DNA from: Neomicrococcus aestuarii
GTDB taxonomy: Bacteria > Actinomycetota > Actinomycetes > Actinomycetales > Micrococcaceae
Direction of reading: 5' to 3'
Assembly (NCBI RefSeq): GCF_014201135.1
Contig: NZ_JACHDR010000001.1
Span: forward strand, 806,001 to 870,000
DNA length: 64,000 nucleotides
The position numbers and the translations under genes were made by a program. The notes beneath the pieces are model-generated. The model searched no databases, was not told the DNA's origin, and saw only the letters and a list, made by a program, of their open reading frames with translations. Shown piece after piece: positions 19,202 through 29,491 of this stretch (within the stretch, counting starts at the first letter, position 1; each line of letters starts with the position of its first letter).

Positions 19202-19432
19202 CTAGTGTCCGTGGCGCTGATCGACTGCGTCTTGGTGGTGGTGAGGAACCGGCTTGTGAGGGTTGTTCACCTGAGCGTGGGCTTCGTGACGAAGGCCAAC
19301 GTTCGAGAAGGAAAGCGTGACGAACAAGAGAACCATGAAGAAGACGAAGATTCCGCCACCAATCATGTACGGCAACAATCCAGCGCCCTCAGCTTCAGCC
19401 GCAGCCTCTGCTGCAGTAACCAGGTTCAACAT
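19202..19432 (-). CDS. small His-rich membrane protein before nadD
   Basis: A 76-residue protein with one membrane segment (MIGGGIFVFFMVLLFVTLSF, about residues 23-42). A cytosolic tail rich in His (HKPVPHHHQDAVDQRHGH) follows, and GAGAAA precedes the ATG. The clean start, membrane topology and tight 10-bp spacing to nadD argue for a real gene. The His tail could bind metal, but this is speculation; function unknown. Confidence 0.7.
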   Translation of the reverse strand: MLNLVTAAEAAAEAEGAGLLPYMIGGGIFVFFMVLLFVTLSFSNVGLRHEAHAQVNNPHKPVPHHHQDAVDQRHGH

Positions 19433-19569
19433 TTTTCTCCCTCAGTGCAAAAAACATGCCAGTTACACCAGCATTAATTGAATACAGCCTATGTTATCGA
19501 GTTGCATGGCTCCAAGACGCCCCCGCAACCGCTTGTGTCGTCATGCCCGCTTCATTCGCGAACTGCCGA

Positions 19570-20928
19570 TTAGACGCGAACTTGCCCATCGCCATTGACG
19601 ATCCACTTGGTGGTGGTCAGTTCGCGCAAACCCATGGGTCCGCGCGCGTGCATCTTCTGGGTCGAGATGCCAACTTCGGCGCCTAGACCCATCTGGCCAC
19701 CGTCGGTGAAACGCGTCGAGGCGTTGACCATGACGGCCGCGGAATCCACTTCCTCCACAAACCGGTTTGCGTTCTTGAGATCGTTGGTCAGGATCGCTTC
19801 GGTGTGTCCGGTGGTGTATTTGCGGATGTGGGTTATGGCCTCATCCATGTCAGCGACGACGTGCACGGCGATGTCCAAATTCATGTACTCGGTTTGGTAG
19901 TCCTCTTCCGTGGCGGGCACGGTAGGGATTTCCTTAGCGATTGCCTTGGCTTTGTCATCGACGTGAAGGACGACGCCGCGGCGGTTCAGTTCGCGAAGGA
20001 TCTCATAGCCCGCGGTGCTGGCGTTTTCATGCAAAAGCAGGGTTTCCACCGTGTTGCAGACGGAGGGGCGCTGGGTCTTAGCGTTGACCAAGATATCCGT
20101 GGCCATTTCGGCGTCGGCGGATTCGTCCACGAAGATGTGCACGTTGCCTTCGCCGGTTTCGATGACCGGGACCCGCGAATTCTGTACGACCGACTGGATG
20201 AGCGAACGGCCGCCGCGTGGGATCAATACGTCAATCTTGCCGCGTGCTGCCATCATGGCGTTGGCGCCTTCGCGACCGAACTCATCCGTGCTGAGGATCA
20301 GGTCCTCAGGGAGTTCAACTTTGCGCAAGGCATCGCGGATGATGCCCACGAGAGTCTTATTGGTTTCTTGTGCCGCCGTGCCACCGCGCAAGAGAGCCGC
20401 GTTGCCGCTCTTGAGTGCTAGGCCGGCGATGTCGATGGTGACGTTGGGTCGCGCTTCATAGATCACGCCAATCACGCCCAAGGGCACGCACACTTGGCGC
20501 AGGCGCAGCCCGTTAGGAAGGGTCTGTCCGCGCAAAACTTCGCCCACGGGATCAGGCAGTCCGGCAAGCTCTTCGAGAGAGGCAACCAGGCCGTCAATCC
20601 GAGCGTCCGTGAGACGCAATCGGTCAATCATGGCCTCAGTGGTGCCGTTGTCCTGACCGCGCTTCACATCGATGGCGTTGTAGGCAAGGATGGCTTCGCG
20701 GCGGGAGTTCAGCTGAGATCCGATTTCGCGGAGGGCGAGATCTTTCCAGTCGCGATCAGCGCGCGCAAGAATGCGGGATGCTGCGCGGGCGCGATCAGCA
20801 AGTGCTGAAACCTTTTCGTTGACCTGCTCAGGAGAGAGCTCAGTAGAGACGTTTTCCGGTGCCGTGGCGGGAGTTTCCTCTACCGCGGTGGCGTTCTCTA
20901 GTGAATTCTCGTGTGCTGTCTCAGTCAT
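19570..20928 (-). CDS. proA: glutamate-5-semialdehyde dehydrogenase (gamma-glutamyl phosphate reductase)
   Basis: A 452-residue enzyme of the aldehyde dehydrogenase superfamily. Catalytic Cys is in QRPSVCNTVETLL, and VIYEARPNVTIDIAGLALKSGNAALLRGG is the ProA signature region. The first 35 or so residues are an acidic, Thr/Ala-rich extension absent from most ProA proteins; an internal start is possible but none is clearly better. It reduces glutamyl-5-phosphate with NADPH in proline synthesis. It lies 10 bp after proB. Confidence 0.95.
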   Translation of the reverse strand: MTETAHENSLENATAVEETPATAPENVSTELSPEQVNEKVSALADRARAASRILARADRDWKDLALREIGSQLNSRREAILAYNAIDVKRGQDNGTTEAMIDRLRLTDARIDGLVASLEELAGLPDPVGEVLRGQTLPNGLRLRQVCVPLGVIGVIYEARPNVTIDIAGLALKSGNAALLRGGTAAQETNKTLVGIIRDALRKVELPEDLILSTDEFGREGANAMMAARGKIDVLIPRGGRSLIQSVVQNSRVPVIETGEGNVHIFVDESADAEMATDILVNAKTQRPSVCNTVETLLLHENASTAGYEILRELNRRGVVLHVDDKAKAIAKEIPTVPATEEDYQTEYMNLDIAVHVVADMDEAITHIRKYTTGHTEAILTNDLKNANRFVEEVDSAAVMVNASTRFTDGGQMGLGAEVGISTQKMHARGPMGLRELTTTKWIVNGDGQVRV

Positions 20929-20938
20929 ACCCTCAAGT

Positions 20939-22123
20939 TTAGACGGCTGCCGAGCGTGCGGAGATTTTCCGAACCCCGTTCGTCATAATGACGAGGTCAT
21001 CCACATGGACCAAAGGGCGCTCGAATTGAGTGCCGAACTTCTCGCGAAGTTCGCCAGAGGTCAGGCCCAGCATCTCCGGGATGTCGTTGGAGGCGTAGCT
21101 AGAGAATCCGCGGGCAAACACCACACCTTCGGCGTCGGCAAGCTCAATGGGATCTCCCACATCGAACGCGCCTTCGGAGGCTTTGACGCCAGCGGCTAGC
21201 AAGGACGCTTTGCCCTTGGCGATCGCACGCACGGCGCCCGCATCCAAGGTGAGGCGACCATGGGTGTTAGCCAGGTGTGCCAGCCACAAGTGGCGCAGTG
21301 GTCGGCGCTTGCCGTAAGCATCAAACCAGGTGCCCACGTCCTCGCCGGTCAGTGCTTGGCCAGCGTTCACGGTGGAGGTGATGAGAGCGGGGATGCCTGA
21401 TTCGGAGGCCATGGTGGCCGCTTGGACCTTGGTGACCATGCCACCGGTTCCAACACCGGCGGAGCCCACGGAGCCGATGCGTACCTCGGTGAGATCCTTG
21501 GGTGAGCGCACGTGAGGGATCCGTTGGGCACCTTCGGAAGGCGGCCCGTCGTAGAGAGAATCCACGTCAGAGAGCAGCACCAGCGCGTCGGCGTTGACCA
21601 AGTGAGCTACAAGAGCCGCGAGGCGGTCGTTGTCGCCAAAGCGGATTTCGTGCGTGGCGACCGTGTCATTTTCATTGACGATCGGAACTACGCCTAGCGA
21701 GAGCAGCTTAGAGAGTGCACGGAAAGCGTTGGCGTATTGCTGGCGCTGAATGAGATCTTCAGCAGTCAGCAGTACTTGGGAGGTGATCAAGCCGTGACCG
21801 CTGAACGCGGCCGTGTAGTGAGCCATGAGCAGGCCCTGACCCACGCTGGCGGCAGCCTGCTGCGTCGCGAGATCCCCAGGTCGATGGTCGAAGCCCAGCG
21901 GAGCAAGTCCCGCCGAGATTGCTCCCGAGGACACCAACACCACCTTGGTACCGTTTTTCACGGCACGCCCTACAGCATCTGACAAGCGTTGAATTGCCGC
22001 AGAGTCAATGCCACCGCTGACGCTCGTAATGGAGCTGGATCCCACCTTCACCACCACGAGGTCTGCGGAGGGAAGGTCTAGACGGGATTTGACGGGTGAA
22101 GGGCGCTTCTTGGCAACGCTCAT
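20939..22123 (-). CDS. proB: glutamate 5-kinase with PUA domain
   Basis: A 394-residue protein. The amino-acid-kinase domain (about residues 20-270) shows [44 protein letters not shown] and [14 protein letters not shown]-terminal PUA domain begins near [13 protein letters not shown]. It makes glutamyl-5-phosphate, usually under proline feedback. The start codon overlaps the obg stop by 4 bp (ATGA). Confidence 0.96.
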   Translation of the reverse strand: MSVAKKRPSPVKSRLDLPSADLVVVKVGSSSITSVSGGIDSAAIQRLSDAVGRAVKNGTKVVLVSSGAISAGLAPLGFDHRPGDLATQQAAASVGQGLLMAHYTAAFSGHGLITSQVLLTAEDLIQRQQYANAFRALSKLLSLGVVPIVNENDTVATHEIRFGDNDRLAALVAHLVNADALVLLSDVDSLYDGPPSEGAQRIPHVRSPKDLTEVRIGSVGSAGVGTGGMVTKVQAATMASESGIPALITSTVNAGQALTGEDVGTWFDAYGKRRPLRHLWLAHLANTHGRLTLDAGAVRAIAKGKASLLAAGVKASEGAFDVGDPIELADAEGVVFARGFSSYASNDIPEMLGLTSGELREKFGTQFERPLVHVDDLVIMTNGVRKISARSAAV

Positions 22124-23679
22124 TCGGACTTGTTCCCCTGTTGGTGCTTGTAGTTCACGGACTCCGTCCAGATTCCGGCCTTGCGCTCAGCTTCCAGTTC
22201 GGCACGAGCAGCAGCCTGAGCGTCCTTACGCTCCTGGTGCTCAACACGCTTCTGGTCACGGGTTGGACGTGAGAACTCAGCCAGACGAAGGTCCGTACCA
22301 CGCGGCGATGCCAACAATTCGGCACCGGTGGACATGGTGGGCTCCCAGTCAAAGAGCACAGCGTTGTCTTCGCCAATGGCCACGGCGTCACCTGGGCGAG
22401 CACCGGACTTGAAGAGCTGATCTTCTACACCCAACTTGGCGAGGCGGTCAGCAAGGTAGCCCACGGCTTCGTCGTTAGTGAAGTCAGTTTGCTTAACCCA
22501 GCGCTCGGGCTTCTCCCCCAGCACACGGAACAGCGGCTCGAGGTTGCGCTCTTCCTTGCGGATCACGAATTCGGTCTTGGTGGCGTAACGAGGACGCACT
22601 ACCTCAACAGGTGCATCGACCGGGACAGTCTCAGCGGCGTCGCGCGCCTTCTGCACCAGTTCGGCCATGGCGAAGGACAGCTCGCGGAGACCTTCGCGGG
22701 TCAACGCGGAAACTTCGAAGACGCGGTATCCGCGGCCTTCAAGTTCCTTGCGGACGAAGTCAGCCATTTCGGCGCCATCTGGCATGTCCGTCTTATTCAA
22801 AGCGACCAAGCGTGGGCGCTCATTCAACGGAACCACGGTTCCATCGACACCCGCGAAGCTAGCGTCAACGGCGTAGTTGTCCAGCTCGGCTTCAATGGTT
22901 TCAAGGTCTGAGATCGGATCGCGGTCAGCTTCTAGCGTGGCCGTGTCCAAGACGTGCACCAATGCGGCACAACGCTCAACGTGGCGCAAGAAGTCAAGAC
23001 CCAAGCCGCGGCCTTCGGACGCGCCTTCAATGAGGCCCGGAACGTCAGCAACGGTGAAGCGAACGTCGCCCGCTTGAACCACACCAAGGTTGGGGGTCAG
23101 CGTGGTGAACGGGTAATCCGCGATCTTAGGACGTGCAGCAGACAGGGCCGCAATCAGGCTGGACTTGCCGGCGGACGGGAAACCCACGAGGGCAACGTCA
23201 GCTACGGTCTTGAGTTCCAGAACGATATCGCGCGAATCGCCCTCGATACCCAAGAGAGCAAAACCAGGAGCCTTGCGCTTTTGGGAGGACAGGGATGCGT
23301 TTCCGAGTCCGCCCATACCGCCGCGGGCAATCACGTACTCTTTGCCCACACCGGTGAGGTCCACTAGGATCTCGCCGTCGCGGCTCTTGACTACGGTGCC
23401 GTCGGGAACGGGCAGCACGAGGGTCTCGCCGGTCTTACCGTGCCGCAGATCGCCGCGGCCCATTTCGCCGTTCGTGGCGTGACGGTGTGGCAAGTGGTGG
23501 TAATCCAAGAGCGTGGTGGTCTGTTCGTCCACGCGTAGGATCACATCGCCGCCGTCGCCACCGTTACCGCCATCGGGTCCACCGAGGGGCTTGAATTTTT
23601 CGCGTTTGACGGAAACACAGCCATGGCCGCCCATTCCACCGGACACGTGAAGGACCACGCGGTCTACGAATGCTGCCAT
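22120..23679 (-). CDS. obgE: Obg GTPase (CgtA)
   Basis: A 519-residue protein with three domains. The Gly-rich Obg fold lies at residues 1-158 ([19 protein letters not shown]). The G domain has P-loop [10 protein letters not shown], switch [12 protein letters not shown] and NKTD. An OCT domain spans about 355-430 ([38 protein letters not shown]). A basic tail, longer than in short Obg proteins, ends the sequence. AGGAG lies 8 nt before the ATG. It acts in 50S assembly and the stringent response, and is coupled to proB. Confidence 0.97.
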   Translation of the reverse strand: MAAFVDRVVLHVSGGMGGHGCVSVKREKFKPLGGPDGGNGGDGGDVILRVDEQTTTLLDYHHLPHRHATNGEMGRGDLRHGKTGETLVLPVPDGTVVKSRDGEILVDLTGVGKEYVIARGGMGGLGNASLSSQKRKAPGFALLGIEGDSRDIVLELKTVADVALVGFPSAGKSSLIAALSAARPKIADYPFTTLTPNLGVVQAGDVRFTVADVPGLIEGASEGRGLGLDFLRHVERCAALVHVLDTATLEADRDPISDLETIEAELDNYAVDASFAGVDGTVVPLNERPRLVALNKTDMPDGAEMADFVRKELEGRGYRVFEVSALTREGLRELSFAMAELVQKARDAAETVPVDAPVEVVRPRYATKTEFVIRKEERNLEPLFRVLGEKPERWVKQTDFTNDEAVGYLADRLAKLGVEDQLFKSGARPGDAVAIGEDNAVLFDWEPTMSTGAELLASPRGTDLRLAEFSRPTRDQKRVEHQERKDAQAAARAELEAERKAGIWTESVNYKHQQGNKSE

Positions 23680-23841
23680 GAGTCTGTCTCCTGTAATTCA
23701 AAATCTGTGGCCTGTTCCGTGCGATGATCCGCAAGAAATCTGGCCAAATAGCAAACTGGAGGGTGGACACGTGGTCCGCCCTCCAGTTTAGTAAATCTAG
23801 TCTCAGCCGTCGCTTACGCGCCGTCTAAGTCTCGCGCCAAA

Positions 23842-24096
23842 TTACTGGCCTGCGAGGATGTTCACAACGCGACGACCACGACGGGTGCCGAATTCGACTG
23901 CGCCTGCGGCGAGTGCGAACAAGGTGTCATCCTTGCCGCGTCCCACGTTCTCACCTGGGTGGAAGTGGGTGCCACGCTGGCGAACGATGATTTCGCCTGC
24001 AGAAACCGTCTGACCGCCAAAGCGCTTTACGCCGAGGCGCTGTGCGTTGGAATCACGACCGTTACGGGTGGAGCTTGCGCCCTTCTTATGTGCCAT
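23842..24096 (-). CDS. rpmA: 50S ribosomal protein L27
   Basis: An 84-residue L27: [20 protein letters not shown], then [36 protein letters not shown] in consecutive blocks. The N-terminus begins directly with AHKKG, without the cleaved extension of Firmicutes. It lies 46 bp after rplU and upstream of obg. Confidence 0.98.
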   Translation of the reverse strand: MAHKKGASSTRNGRDSNAQRLGVKRFGGQTVSAGEIIVRQRGTHFHPGENVGRGKDDTLFALAAGAVEFGTRRGRRVVNILAGQ

Positions 24097-24142
24097 TGAA
24101 TATGCCTACCTTAAGAATCGATGGATCGATGCTCGAGTCGCC

Positions 24143-24451
24143 TTAGGCGATCGAGGTCACCTTCACCTTGGTCAAAGCGGAACGGAAGCCCATACGACGC
24201 TTGTAACCGGTCTTGTTCTTGTACTTCTGAATAACAATCTTCGGTCCACGGAGGTTCTCGACAACCTCAGCGGTAACCTTGACATTAGCCAAGTCACTCG
24301 CTGCAGACGTGACCTTGTCACCGTCAACCAGCAGCAGAGCGGGAAGCTCAATGGTGCTGCCTGCTTCGGCGGGGACGCGGTCAAGGGTTACGAGGTCTCC
24401 CACAGAAACCTTTTCCTGGCGGCCGCCAGCGCGGACAATCGCGTACACCAC
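24143..24451 (-). CDS. rplU: 50S ribosomal protein L21
   Basis: A 102-residue L21 if translated from GTG 24451 ([19 protein letters not shown]), which matches the family N-terminus. An in-frame ATG at 24475 would add eight residues and cannot be excluded. Other blocks are [10 protein letters not shown] and [20 protein letters not shown]. It is followed by rpmA. Confidence 0.95.
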   Translation of the reverse strand: MVYAIVRAGGRQEKVSVGDLVTLDRVPAEAGSTIELPALLLVDGDKVTSAASDLANVKVTAEVVENLRGPKIVIQKYKNKTGYKRRMGFRSALTKVKVTSIA

Positions 24452-24493
24452 TTGGGAACTCACTTCTCTCGACATCTCTTACATGAAAGTTCG

Positions 24494-24509
24494 GCGCACT
24501 GATGTGCGC
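24494..24509. other. hairpin in the rplU leader
   Basis: GCGCAC-TGAT-GTGCGC forms a perfect 6-bp stem with a tetraloop, about 45 nt before the GTG start of rplU. It could be part of an L21-type autoregulatory leader; only the hairpin itself is observed. Confidence 0.35.
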
Positions 24510-24598
24510 AACATTCCAACCAACTAAGGAGAAGGGGAATGCTTTGTGCTTAATGCCGAGGGGGAAAAATCGCGCCCAGGCCTTTGCACCGAAGCTCT

Positions 24599-24628
24599 AC
24601 TTTACGCTACTCACGGCCAACTGGGCAA
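24599..24628 (-). promoter_or_regulatory. candidate promoter for rplU-rpmA
   Basis: Minus strand: TTGCCC (24623-24628), an 18-bp spacer, then TAAAGT (24599-24604). It would give a leader of roughly 140 nt before rplU. Each hexamer matches consensus at 4 of 6 positions. Confidence 0.35.
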
Positions 24629-24650
24629 ATACAACACACCCCGGCGCGCC

Positions 24651-24698
24651 GCGAATTGCACGGTGACTCCCTGCTTCAGTGGGAGTCACCGGATTCGC
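24651..24698 (-). terminator. hairpin after rne
   Basis: The 11-bp stem CGGTGACTCCC / GGGAGTCACCG (24661-24671, 24681-24691) is extended by GCGAAT / ATTCGC outside. No U-run follows, so it may be a stability or Rho-type element rather than an intrinsic terminator. It starts 4 bp from the rne stop. Confidence 0.55.
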
Positions 24699-24701
24699 GT
24701 C

Positions 24702-27700
24702 CTATTTAGCTAGCTCGCTTGCGGGCACACCGGTGCCCAACACTTGAGGTTGCGCAGTCGCACTAGTTGCCTCGCGCTCCCCCACAGGCGTCGCCTGAGC
24801 GACACTTGCGGTAAAGCTGGAACCTTGCGCTTGCGCTTCGCCGTCGTGGCGCTGGATTTCCGTGTTACCGGCTCCCTGCTGGCTTGATGCCACACGACGA
24901 CGACGCTGCTTGCGTTCCGCCACAGGCTCCAGGTTTCCGGGGTTCTGTGGCGCCTGCGTAGCTGCCGGCACCGCTGGGGTCACCTGAGCCGGGGCAACAT
25001 GTACTGCTGCCTCGGTTGGCGCCTCAGTGGGCTTGGACGCTACGGAAGTTTCTTGCTTTTCGCGAGCTGCGTCGTCGTGCTGGAGCGGTGCTACCGCATC
25101 CAACGCGGCAGCCAACGCATCAAGCGTCAACTGCGGAGCCTGCGTTGCAGAGCTCGCCACACGACGCTCACGGCGGCCGCGCGGCAAAGCGATCTTCTCG
25201 CCGTGCACCACCACGGTCTCCACCTCGCCGGCGTCCTCCGCATCCACATTCTCTACAGGACGAGGAGTGCGATCTTCACCACGTTGCGGCACTTCGAAGT
25301 TCGAATCCCCGCCCCCACGCTGTGCCTCGGACGACGAACGGCGCGGCTTGCGCGAACGATTCCGTCCGGAGCCTTCACGCGAGCCCTGGTCACGTGAACC
25401 CTGCTCACGGTTGGATTTCTCTGCCAGGCGCTGCTCCAAGGAGCTTTGCTCGAACGGGCGGTGACCAGGAGTCGAGTCCTCAGAACGCTGAGTAGCCTCG
25501 GCAGGCGTTTCACCGGCCTGGTCCTCTTGGCCAGGCTCGTGGGCTGCGTGTGCGGCGGCCGCGATGCTCGCGAACGCCTTGCGGGCAGCTTGAGCGCGGG
25601 CGGACTTCTCCGGGTCTTCGCTCTCCGTGGCAGCGGCTGGCTTTGCAGCCGGAGCGGCTACCGGGGTGCTGGCGGGAGCGTTGTCCTTGACGGTTTCAAC
25701 GGTGTCCTTGTCCTTAGAACGACGACGCCGCTCGGCTCGGGAAGGACGGTTGCTGGAGTTATTGCTGTGCTCTTGCGACGGGGTGTGGCGGTGCTCGACG
25801 GGCTCATCATGGGTGATGATGCCGCGGCCGGCGCAAGCGTCACACTGTTCGGAGAAGACTTCGAGCAGGCCGGTACCCATGCGCTTACGCGTCATCTGGA
25901 CCAAGCCCAACGAGGTCACTTCAGCAACTTGGTGCTTGGTGCGGTCACGCCCCAAGCACTCAACGAGTCGGCGCAGCACCAAGTCGCGGTTGGATTCGAG
26001 CACCATGTCGATGAAGTCGATCACGATGATGCCGCCAATGTCGCGCAAGCGCAGCTGACGGACAATCTCTTCCGCGGCTTCCAAGTTGTTCTTGGTGACG
26101 GTCTCTTCGAGGTTGCCGCCGGAGCCGGTGAACTTACCGGTGTTCACGTCCACCACGGTCATGGCTTCGGTGCGGTCAATGACCAGCGAGCCACCGGAAG
26201 GCAAGAAGACCTTGCGGTCCAGTGCCTTGTGGATCTGCTCGTCAATGCGGTGCTTAGCGAAAATGTCCTTGTCGCCATTCCACTTTTCCAAGCGGCCCAC
26301 GAGGTCAGGGGCCACGTAGGTAACGTATGCCTCGATGGTGTCCCACGCTTCGTCGCCCTGGACAACAAGCTTGGAGAAGTCTTCGTTGAAGACGTCGCGG
26401 ACCACCTTGATGGTCAGGTCTGGTTCGCCGTAGAGGATCTCAGGGGCCAGCGTCTTGGTGGACTTGGCCTTCGCCTCAATGTCTTCCCACTGCGCGCGAA
26501 GTCGGTTGATGTCATTCATCAACTCTTCTTCGCTGGCACCTTCGGCGGCGGTGCGCACAATGACGCCCGCGTTCTCTGGCAAGTGATCCTTGAGGATCTT
26601 CTTGAGGCGGCTGCGCTCAACGTCAGGTAGCTTGCGGGAAATGCCGGTCATGGAACCGCCCGGCACGTACACCAAGTAACGGCCCGGAAGGCTGATCTGC
26701 GAGGTCAGGCGAGCACCCTTGTGTCCTACGGGGTCCTTAGTGACCTGCACCAGGACGGTGTCGCCGGACTTCATGGCGTGCTCAATGCGGCGTGGCTGAC
26801 CGTCAAGGCCGGCCACATCCCAGTTCACTTCGCCTGCGTACAAGACGGCGTTGCGGCCGCGCCCAATATCAACGAAGGCAGCTTCCATGGACGGAAGCAC
26901 GTTCTGCACCTTGCCCACGTAGACGCTGCCAATCAGCGAATCCTGCTGCGTCTTGGAAACAAAGTGCTCTGCAAGGATGCCGTCTTCAAGCACGGCGATC
27001 TGAATGCGGTCCTCGTTCTGACGCACCATCATCTGGCGGTCCACGGACTCACGGCGAGCCAAGAACTCGGCTTCCGTGATCACGTGACGACGACGACCCA
27101 CTTCACGGGACTCACGACGACGCTGACGCTTGGCTTCCAAACGCGTGGAACCCTTCACGGCGGTAACGCGCTGGGACGTGGAGGAATCGGCGGTGCTGCG
27201 TGGCACGCGAACGCGCGTCACAGTGTTTGGTGGATCATCCTGCGAGCCACCTTCAAGTTCAATGTCAGCGTCCCCACGACGGCGACGACGACGGCGACGC
27301 AAAGTGGAACCCGCTGGTTCTTCATCTGCGTCTGCGGAGTCCTGTACGTCTGCGTCTTCGCCCGTTACTTCTTCAGTGCGCTGGGAAGAAACGCGCGAAC
27401 GAGAGCGACGGCGTGAACGCGAGCCACGCGGTGCTTCGTCGTCGTCCTCATCGTCATTGACCTTCGGAGCCCGCGAAGGAATCGGGGGAATCGCGCTCAA
27501 GTCAGGCGCGTGGAACACCAAGCCGCCGGGGCCTGCTGGGAGTTCGAAAGGGTTCACCGGGATAACTGGCTGCGCCGGCGCGGAGGATTCTTCAGCCTCT
27601 GCGTCACCGTCTTTGTCAGCCTCTTCTTCGACTTCGTCTTCAGAGGTCTCGTCAGCCGATGCATTTTCGGGTACAGCCTCTTCGGCTTCTACTGCGGAAG

Positions 27701-27812
27701 CATCTACTGCTGGTTCTTCAACCGCAGGGGCATCAACTTCGGAAATGCTTGAGTTTTCAACGTTTTCTTCAACGTTTTCGGGTGTGGCGTTGTGGTTGGA
27801 CTGTTGGTCCAT
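24702..27812 (-). CDS. rne: ribonuclease E/G
   Basis: A 1036-residue protein from ATG 27812, preceded by TAGGAGC; more upstream in-frame starts lack a site. The central catalytic core (about residues 260-720) has an S1 domain (GSVYVGKVQNVLPSMEAAFVDIG), the catalytic region DVNTGKF and IVIDFIDM, and the zinc-link pair CDACAGRG. Long disordered arms flank it: N-terminal acidic then Arg/Ser-rich, C-terminal Arg- and Pro-rich. This core-in-the-middle layout is characteristic of actinobacterial RNase E. It starts mRNA decay and processes rRNA and tRNA, and probably scaffolds partners through its arms. Confidence 0.97.
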   Translation of the reverse strand: MDQQSNHNATPENVEENVENSSISEVDAPAVEEPAVDASAVEAEEAVPENASADETSEDEVEEEADKDGDAEAEESSAPAQPVIPVNPFELPAGPGGLVFHAPDLSAIPPIPSRAPKVNDDEDDDEAPRGSRSRRRSRSRVSSQRTEEVTGEDADVQDSADADEEPAGSTLRRRRRRRRGDADIELEGGSQDDPPNTVTRVRVPRSTADSSTSQRVTAVKGSTRLEAKRQRRRESREVGRRRHVITEAEFLARRESVDRQMMVRQNEDRIQIAVLEDGILAEHFVSKTQQDSLIGSVYVGKVQNVLPSMEAAFVDIGRGRNAVLYAGEVNWDVAGLDGQPRRIEHAMKSGDTVLVQVTKDPVGHKGARLTSQISLPGRYLVYVPGGSMTGISRKLPDVERSRLKKILKDHLPENAGVIVRTAAEGASEEELMNDINRLRAQWEDIEAKAKSTKTLAPEILYGEPDLTIKVVRDVFNEDFSKLVVQGDEAWDTIEAYVTYVAPDLVGRLEKWNGDKDIFAKHRIDEQIHKALDRKVFLPSGGSLVIDRTEAMTVVDVNTGKFTGSGGNLEETVTKNNLEAAEEIVRQLRLRDIGGIIVIDFIDMVLESNRDLVLRRLVECLGRDRTKHQVAEVTSLGLVQMTRKRMGTGLLEVFSEQCDACAGRGIITHDEPVEHRHTPSQEHSNNSSNRPSRAERRRRSKDKDTVETVKDNAPASTPVAAPAAKPAAATESEDPEKSARAQAARKAFASIAAAAHAAHEPGQEDQAGETPAEATQRSEDSTPGHRPFEQSSLEQRLAEKSNREQGSRDQGSREGSGRNRSRKPRRSSSEAQRGGGDSNFEVPQRGEDRTPRPVENVDAEDAGEVETVVVHGEKIALPRGRRERRVASSATQAPQLTLDALAAALDAVAPLQHDDAAREKQETSVASKPTEAPTEAAVHVAPAQVTPAVPAATQAPQNPGNLEPVAERKQRRRRVASSQQGAGNTEIQRHDGEAQAQGSSFTASVAQATPVGEREATSATAQPQVLGTGVPASELAK

Positions 27813-28249
27813 GAGTACAGCTCCTAACCGGAACCCTTGCCACATCAAGCGCACCGGCATCTCGGTCGAGAGGTTGGGACTAGTGTCCTCCAACCTTCGG
27901 AAGTCTCAGTTTTCCCTCGGATTCGCGCTCACTCGTGGGCGCGGCCAGTCCGATGGAACAGCGGCGCTTTTCCATCCGCTATACATGAGCGGCGGACGCC
28001 TGCGGTCTTCGTGGCTACGAACTAAAACTGTGTTCGATTGCTCTCACGTTGCATCGCAAAGGATCCTGGAAGCCTGTCGCTGGATTAGTTGTGGCGTGTG
28101 GGGCCACTTCCAACCACTGCCATTCTTTCATATCAGGGCAAGTTATCGGCGTCACTATGCCAACAACGAAACAATGTTGCCACGAAAGCTCCAGCTTCAT
28201 CACTTAGAATCAGCCCAGATCACCATTGAAATTTACTGAGGAGTTTCGT
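27813..28249. other. 437-bp gene-free region between divergent rne and VKOR genes
   Basis: No convincing coding frame. It must hold the promoters of both genes and probably a long rne leader, the usual site of RNase E autoregulation. A segment at 28097-28110 (TGTGGGGCCACTTC) resembles the intergenic repeat found near 47.6 kb. No promoter pair stands out. Confidence 0.5.
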
Positions 28250-28933
28250 TTGAATCGCCCCGCCGATCCCACGCCGTTGAGCGCCGCGGATACGTATCAA
28301 GACAGAGATGACGACGACGCAGCGTTGAGCGCCGCTTACCCCGCACTTCCCGCTTGGGCTTCGAATCGCGGGTTCGGTTGGATCGTTGCACTGACGGGTC
28401 TCGTGGCGTTTATTGCCTCGTTTATCTTGGTCCTCGAACGCTTCGCTCTCTATAAGGATCCTGGACATGTCACGAGCTGTGACATCAATCCGTGGATTTC
28501 TTGTGGCACCGTCATGCGATCGTGGCAGGCCGCGCTGTTCGGTTTCCCGAACCCCATCATTGGCATCATCGGCTTCGCTGTAGTCATCACCATTGGCGTT
28601 TCTTTGCTCTCCGGAGCACGTTTCCCCCGCTGGTACTGGATTGGTTTCCAGACCGGAATCACGCTGGCGTTCGCATTCTGCGTGTGGCTCTGGAGCCAGG
28701 CCGTATACGACATCAACGCCCTCTGCATTTACTGCATGATCGTCTGGGCCATGATGATCATCTTGTTCATCACCACGTTCTCCCGAAATATCCTCACAGA
28801 TGTCATCCCCTCCAGCGATGGCTTGAAGCGCTTTGTTGCCAGCTGGAACTGGATGTTCGTGGCGCTGCTGGTCATCGCCGTCGCAGCCAGCATCTTCTTC
28901 CGGTTTATGAACGCGTTCTTCCCGGCGTCGTAA
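28250..28933 (+). CDS. vitamin K epoxide reductase family membrane protein
   Basis: A 227-residue protein starting at TTG 28250 behind GAGGAG (28239-28244). It has four or five membrane helices. Redox centres are the loop pair in CDINPWISC (loop Cys residues) and the membrane CIYC motif in INALCIYCMIVWAM. VKOR homologs reoxidise a periplasmic DsbA-like partner using menaquinone and so drive disulfide formation in exported proteins. No exported DsbA-like partner is adjacent. Confidence 0.93.
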   Translation: MNRPADPTPLSAADTYQDRDDDDAALSAAYPALPAWASNRGFGWIVALTGLVAFIASFILVLERFALYKDPGHVTSCDINPWISCGTVMRSWQAALFGFPNPIIGIIGFAVVITIGVSLLSGARFPRWYWIGFQTGITLAFAFCVWLWSQAVYDINALCIYCMIVWAMMIILFITTFSRNILTDVIPSSDGLKRFVASWNWMFVALLVIAVAASIFFRFMNAFFPAS

Positions 28934-28953
28934 GGTTTTAGACCCCGTACACA

Positions 28954-28997
28954 CGAAGGTCCTCGATACAGCGTGATTGCTGTGTCGAGGACCTTCG
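28954..28997. terminator. bidirectional hairpin between VKOR and ndk
   Basis: A 19-bp stem (28954-28972, 28979-28997, one G-U or A-C change) with a 6-nt loop, located between convergent genes. Confidence 0.8.
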
Positions 28998-29024
28998 TCG
29001 TTAATGCTTGATGAAGCCGTGTGG

Positions 29025-29453
29025 CTACTTGAACCAGATGCCGATTTCGCGCTCTGCCGACTCCACGGAGTCAGAACCGTGCACCAGGTTCTGCTGAACC
29101 TTCAGGCCCCAGTCGCGGCCGAAGTCACCACGGATGGTGCCCGGTGCTGCGGTGGTGGGATCCGTGGTTCCTGCTAGGGAACGGAATCCTTCAATCACGC
29201 GGTGGCCTTCAACGATGGCGGCCACGACTGGTCCGGAGAGCATGAACTCTACGAGAGGCTCGAAGAACGGCTTGCCCTGGTGCTCTGCGTAGTGCTCTTC
29301 GAGCAGCGCACGGTCGGCGTTTACCATCTTCAGTTCGGCAAGGGTGTAGCCCTTGGCTTCAACGCGCGCCAGGATGGCGCCGGTCAGTTGACGCTTCACG
29401 CCATCTGGCTTGACCAGAATGAGTGTGCGCTCTACGGGTTGTTCTGCAGACAT
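29025..29453 (-). CDS. ndk: nucleoside diphosphate kinase
   Basis: A 142-residue enzyme from ATG 29453 (GAGGAG upstream). [39 protein letters not shown] and the phosphorylated His in [16 protein letters not shown] are present. It equilibrates (d)NTP pools. It follows DUF4233 and folC on the same strand. Confidence 0.98.
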   Translation of the reverse strand: MSAEQPVERTLILVKPDGVKRQLTGAILARVEAKGYTLAELKMVNADRALLEEHYAEHQGKPFFEPLVEFMLSGPVVAAIVEGHRVIEGFRSLAGTTDPTTAAPGTIRGDFGRDWGLKVQQNLVHGSDSVESAEREIGIWFK

Positions 29454-29491
29454 AGCTGAACTCCTCACAAGTTTGGTTACTACTAAAAATA

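Noticed and set aside
25446-26630. 394-residue plus-strand frame opposite rne
   Set aside because: Antisense of the RNase E catalytic core; Gly/Val/His bias typical of shadow frames.
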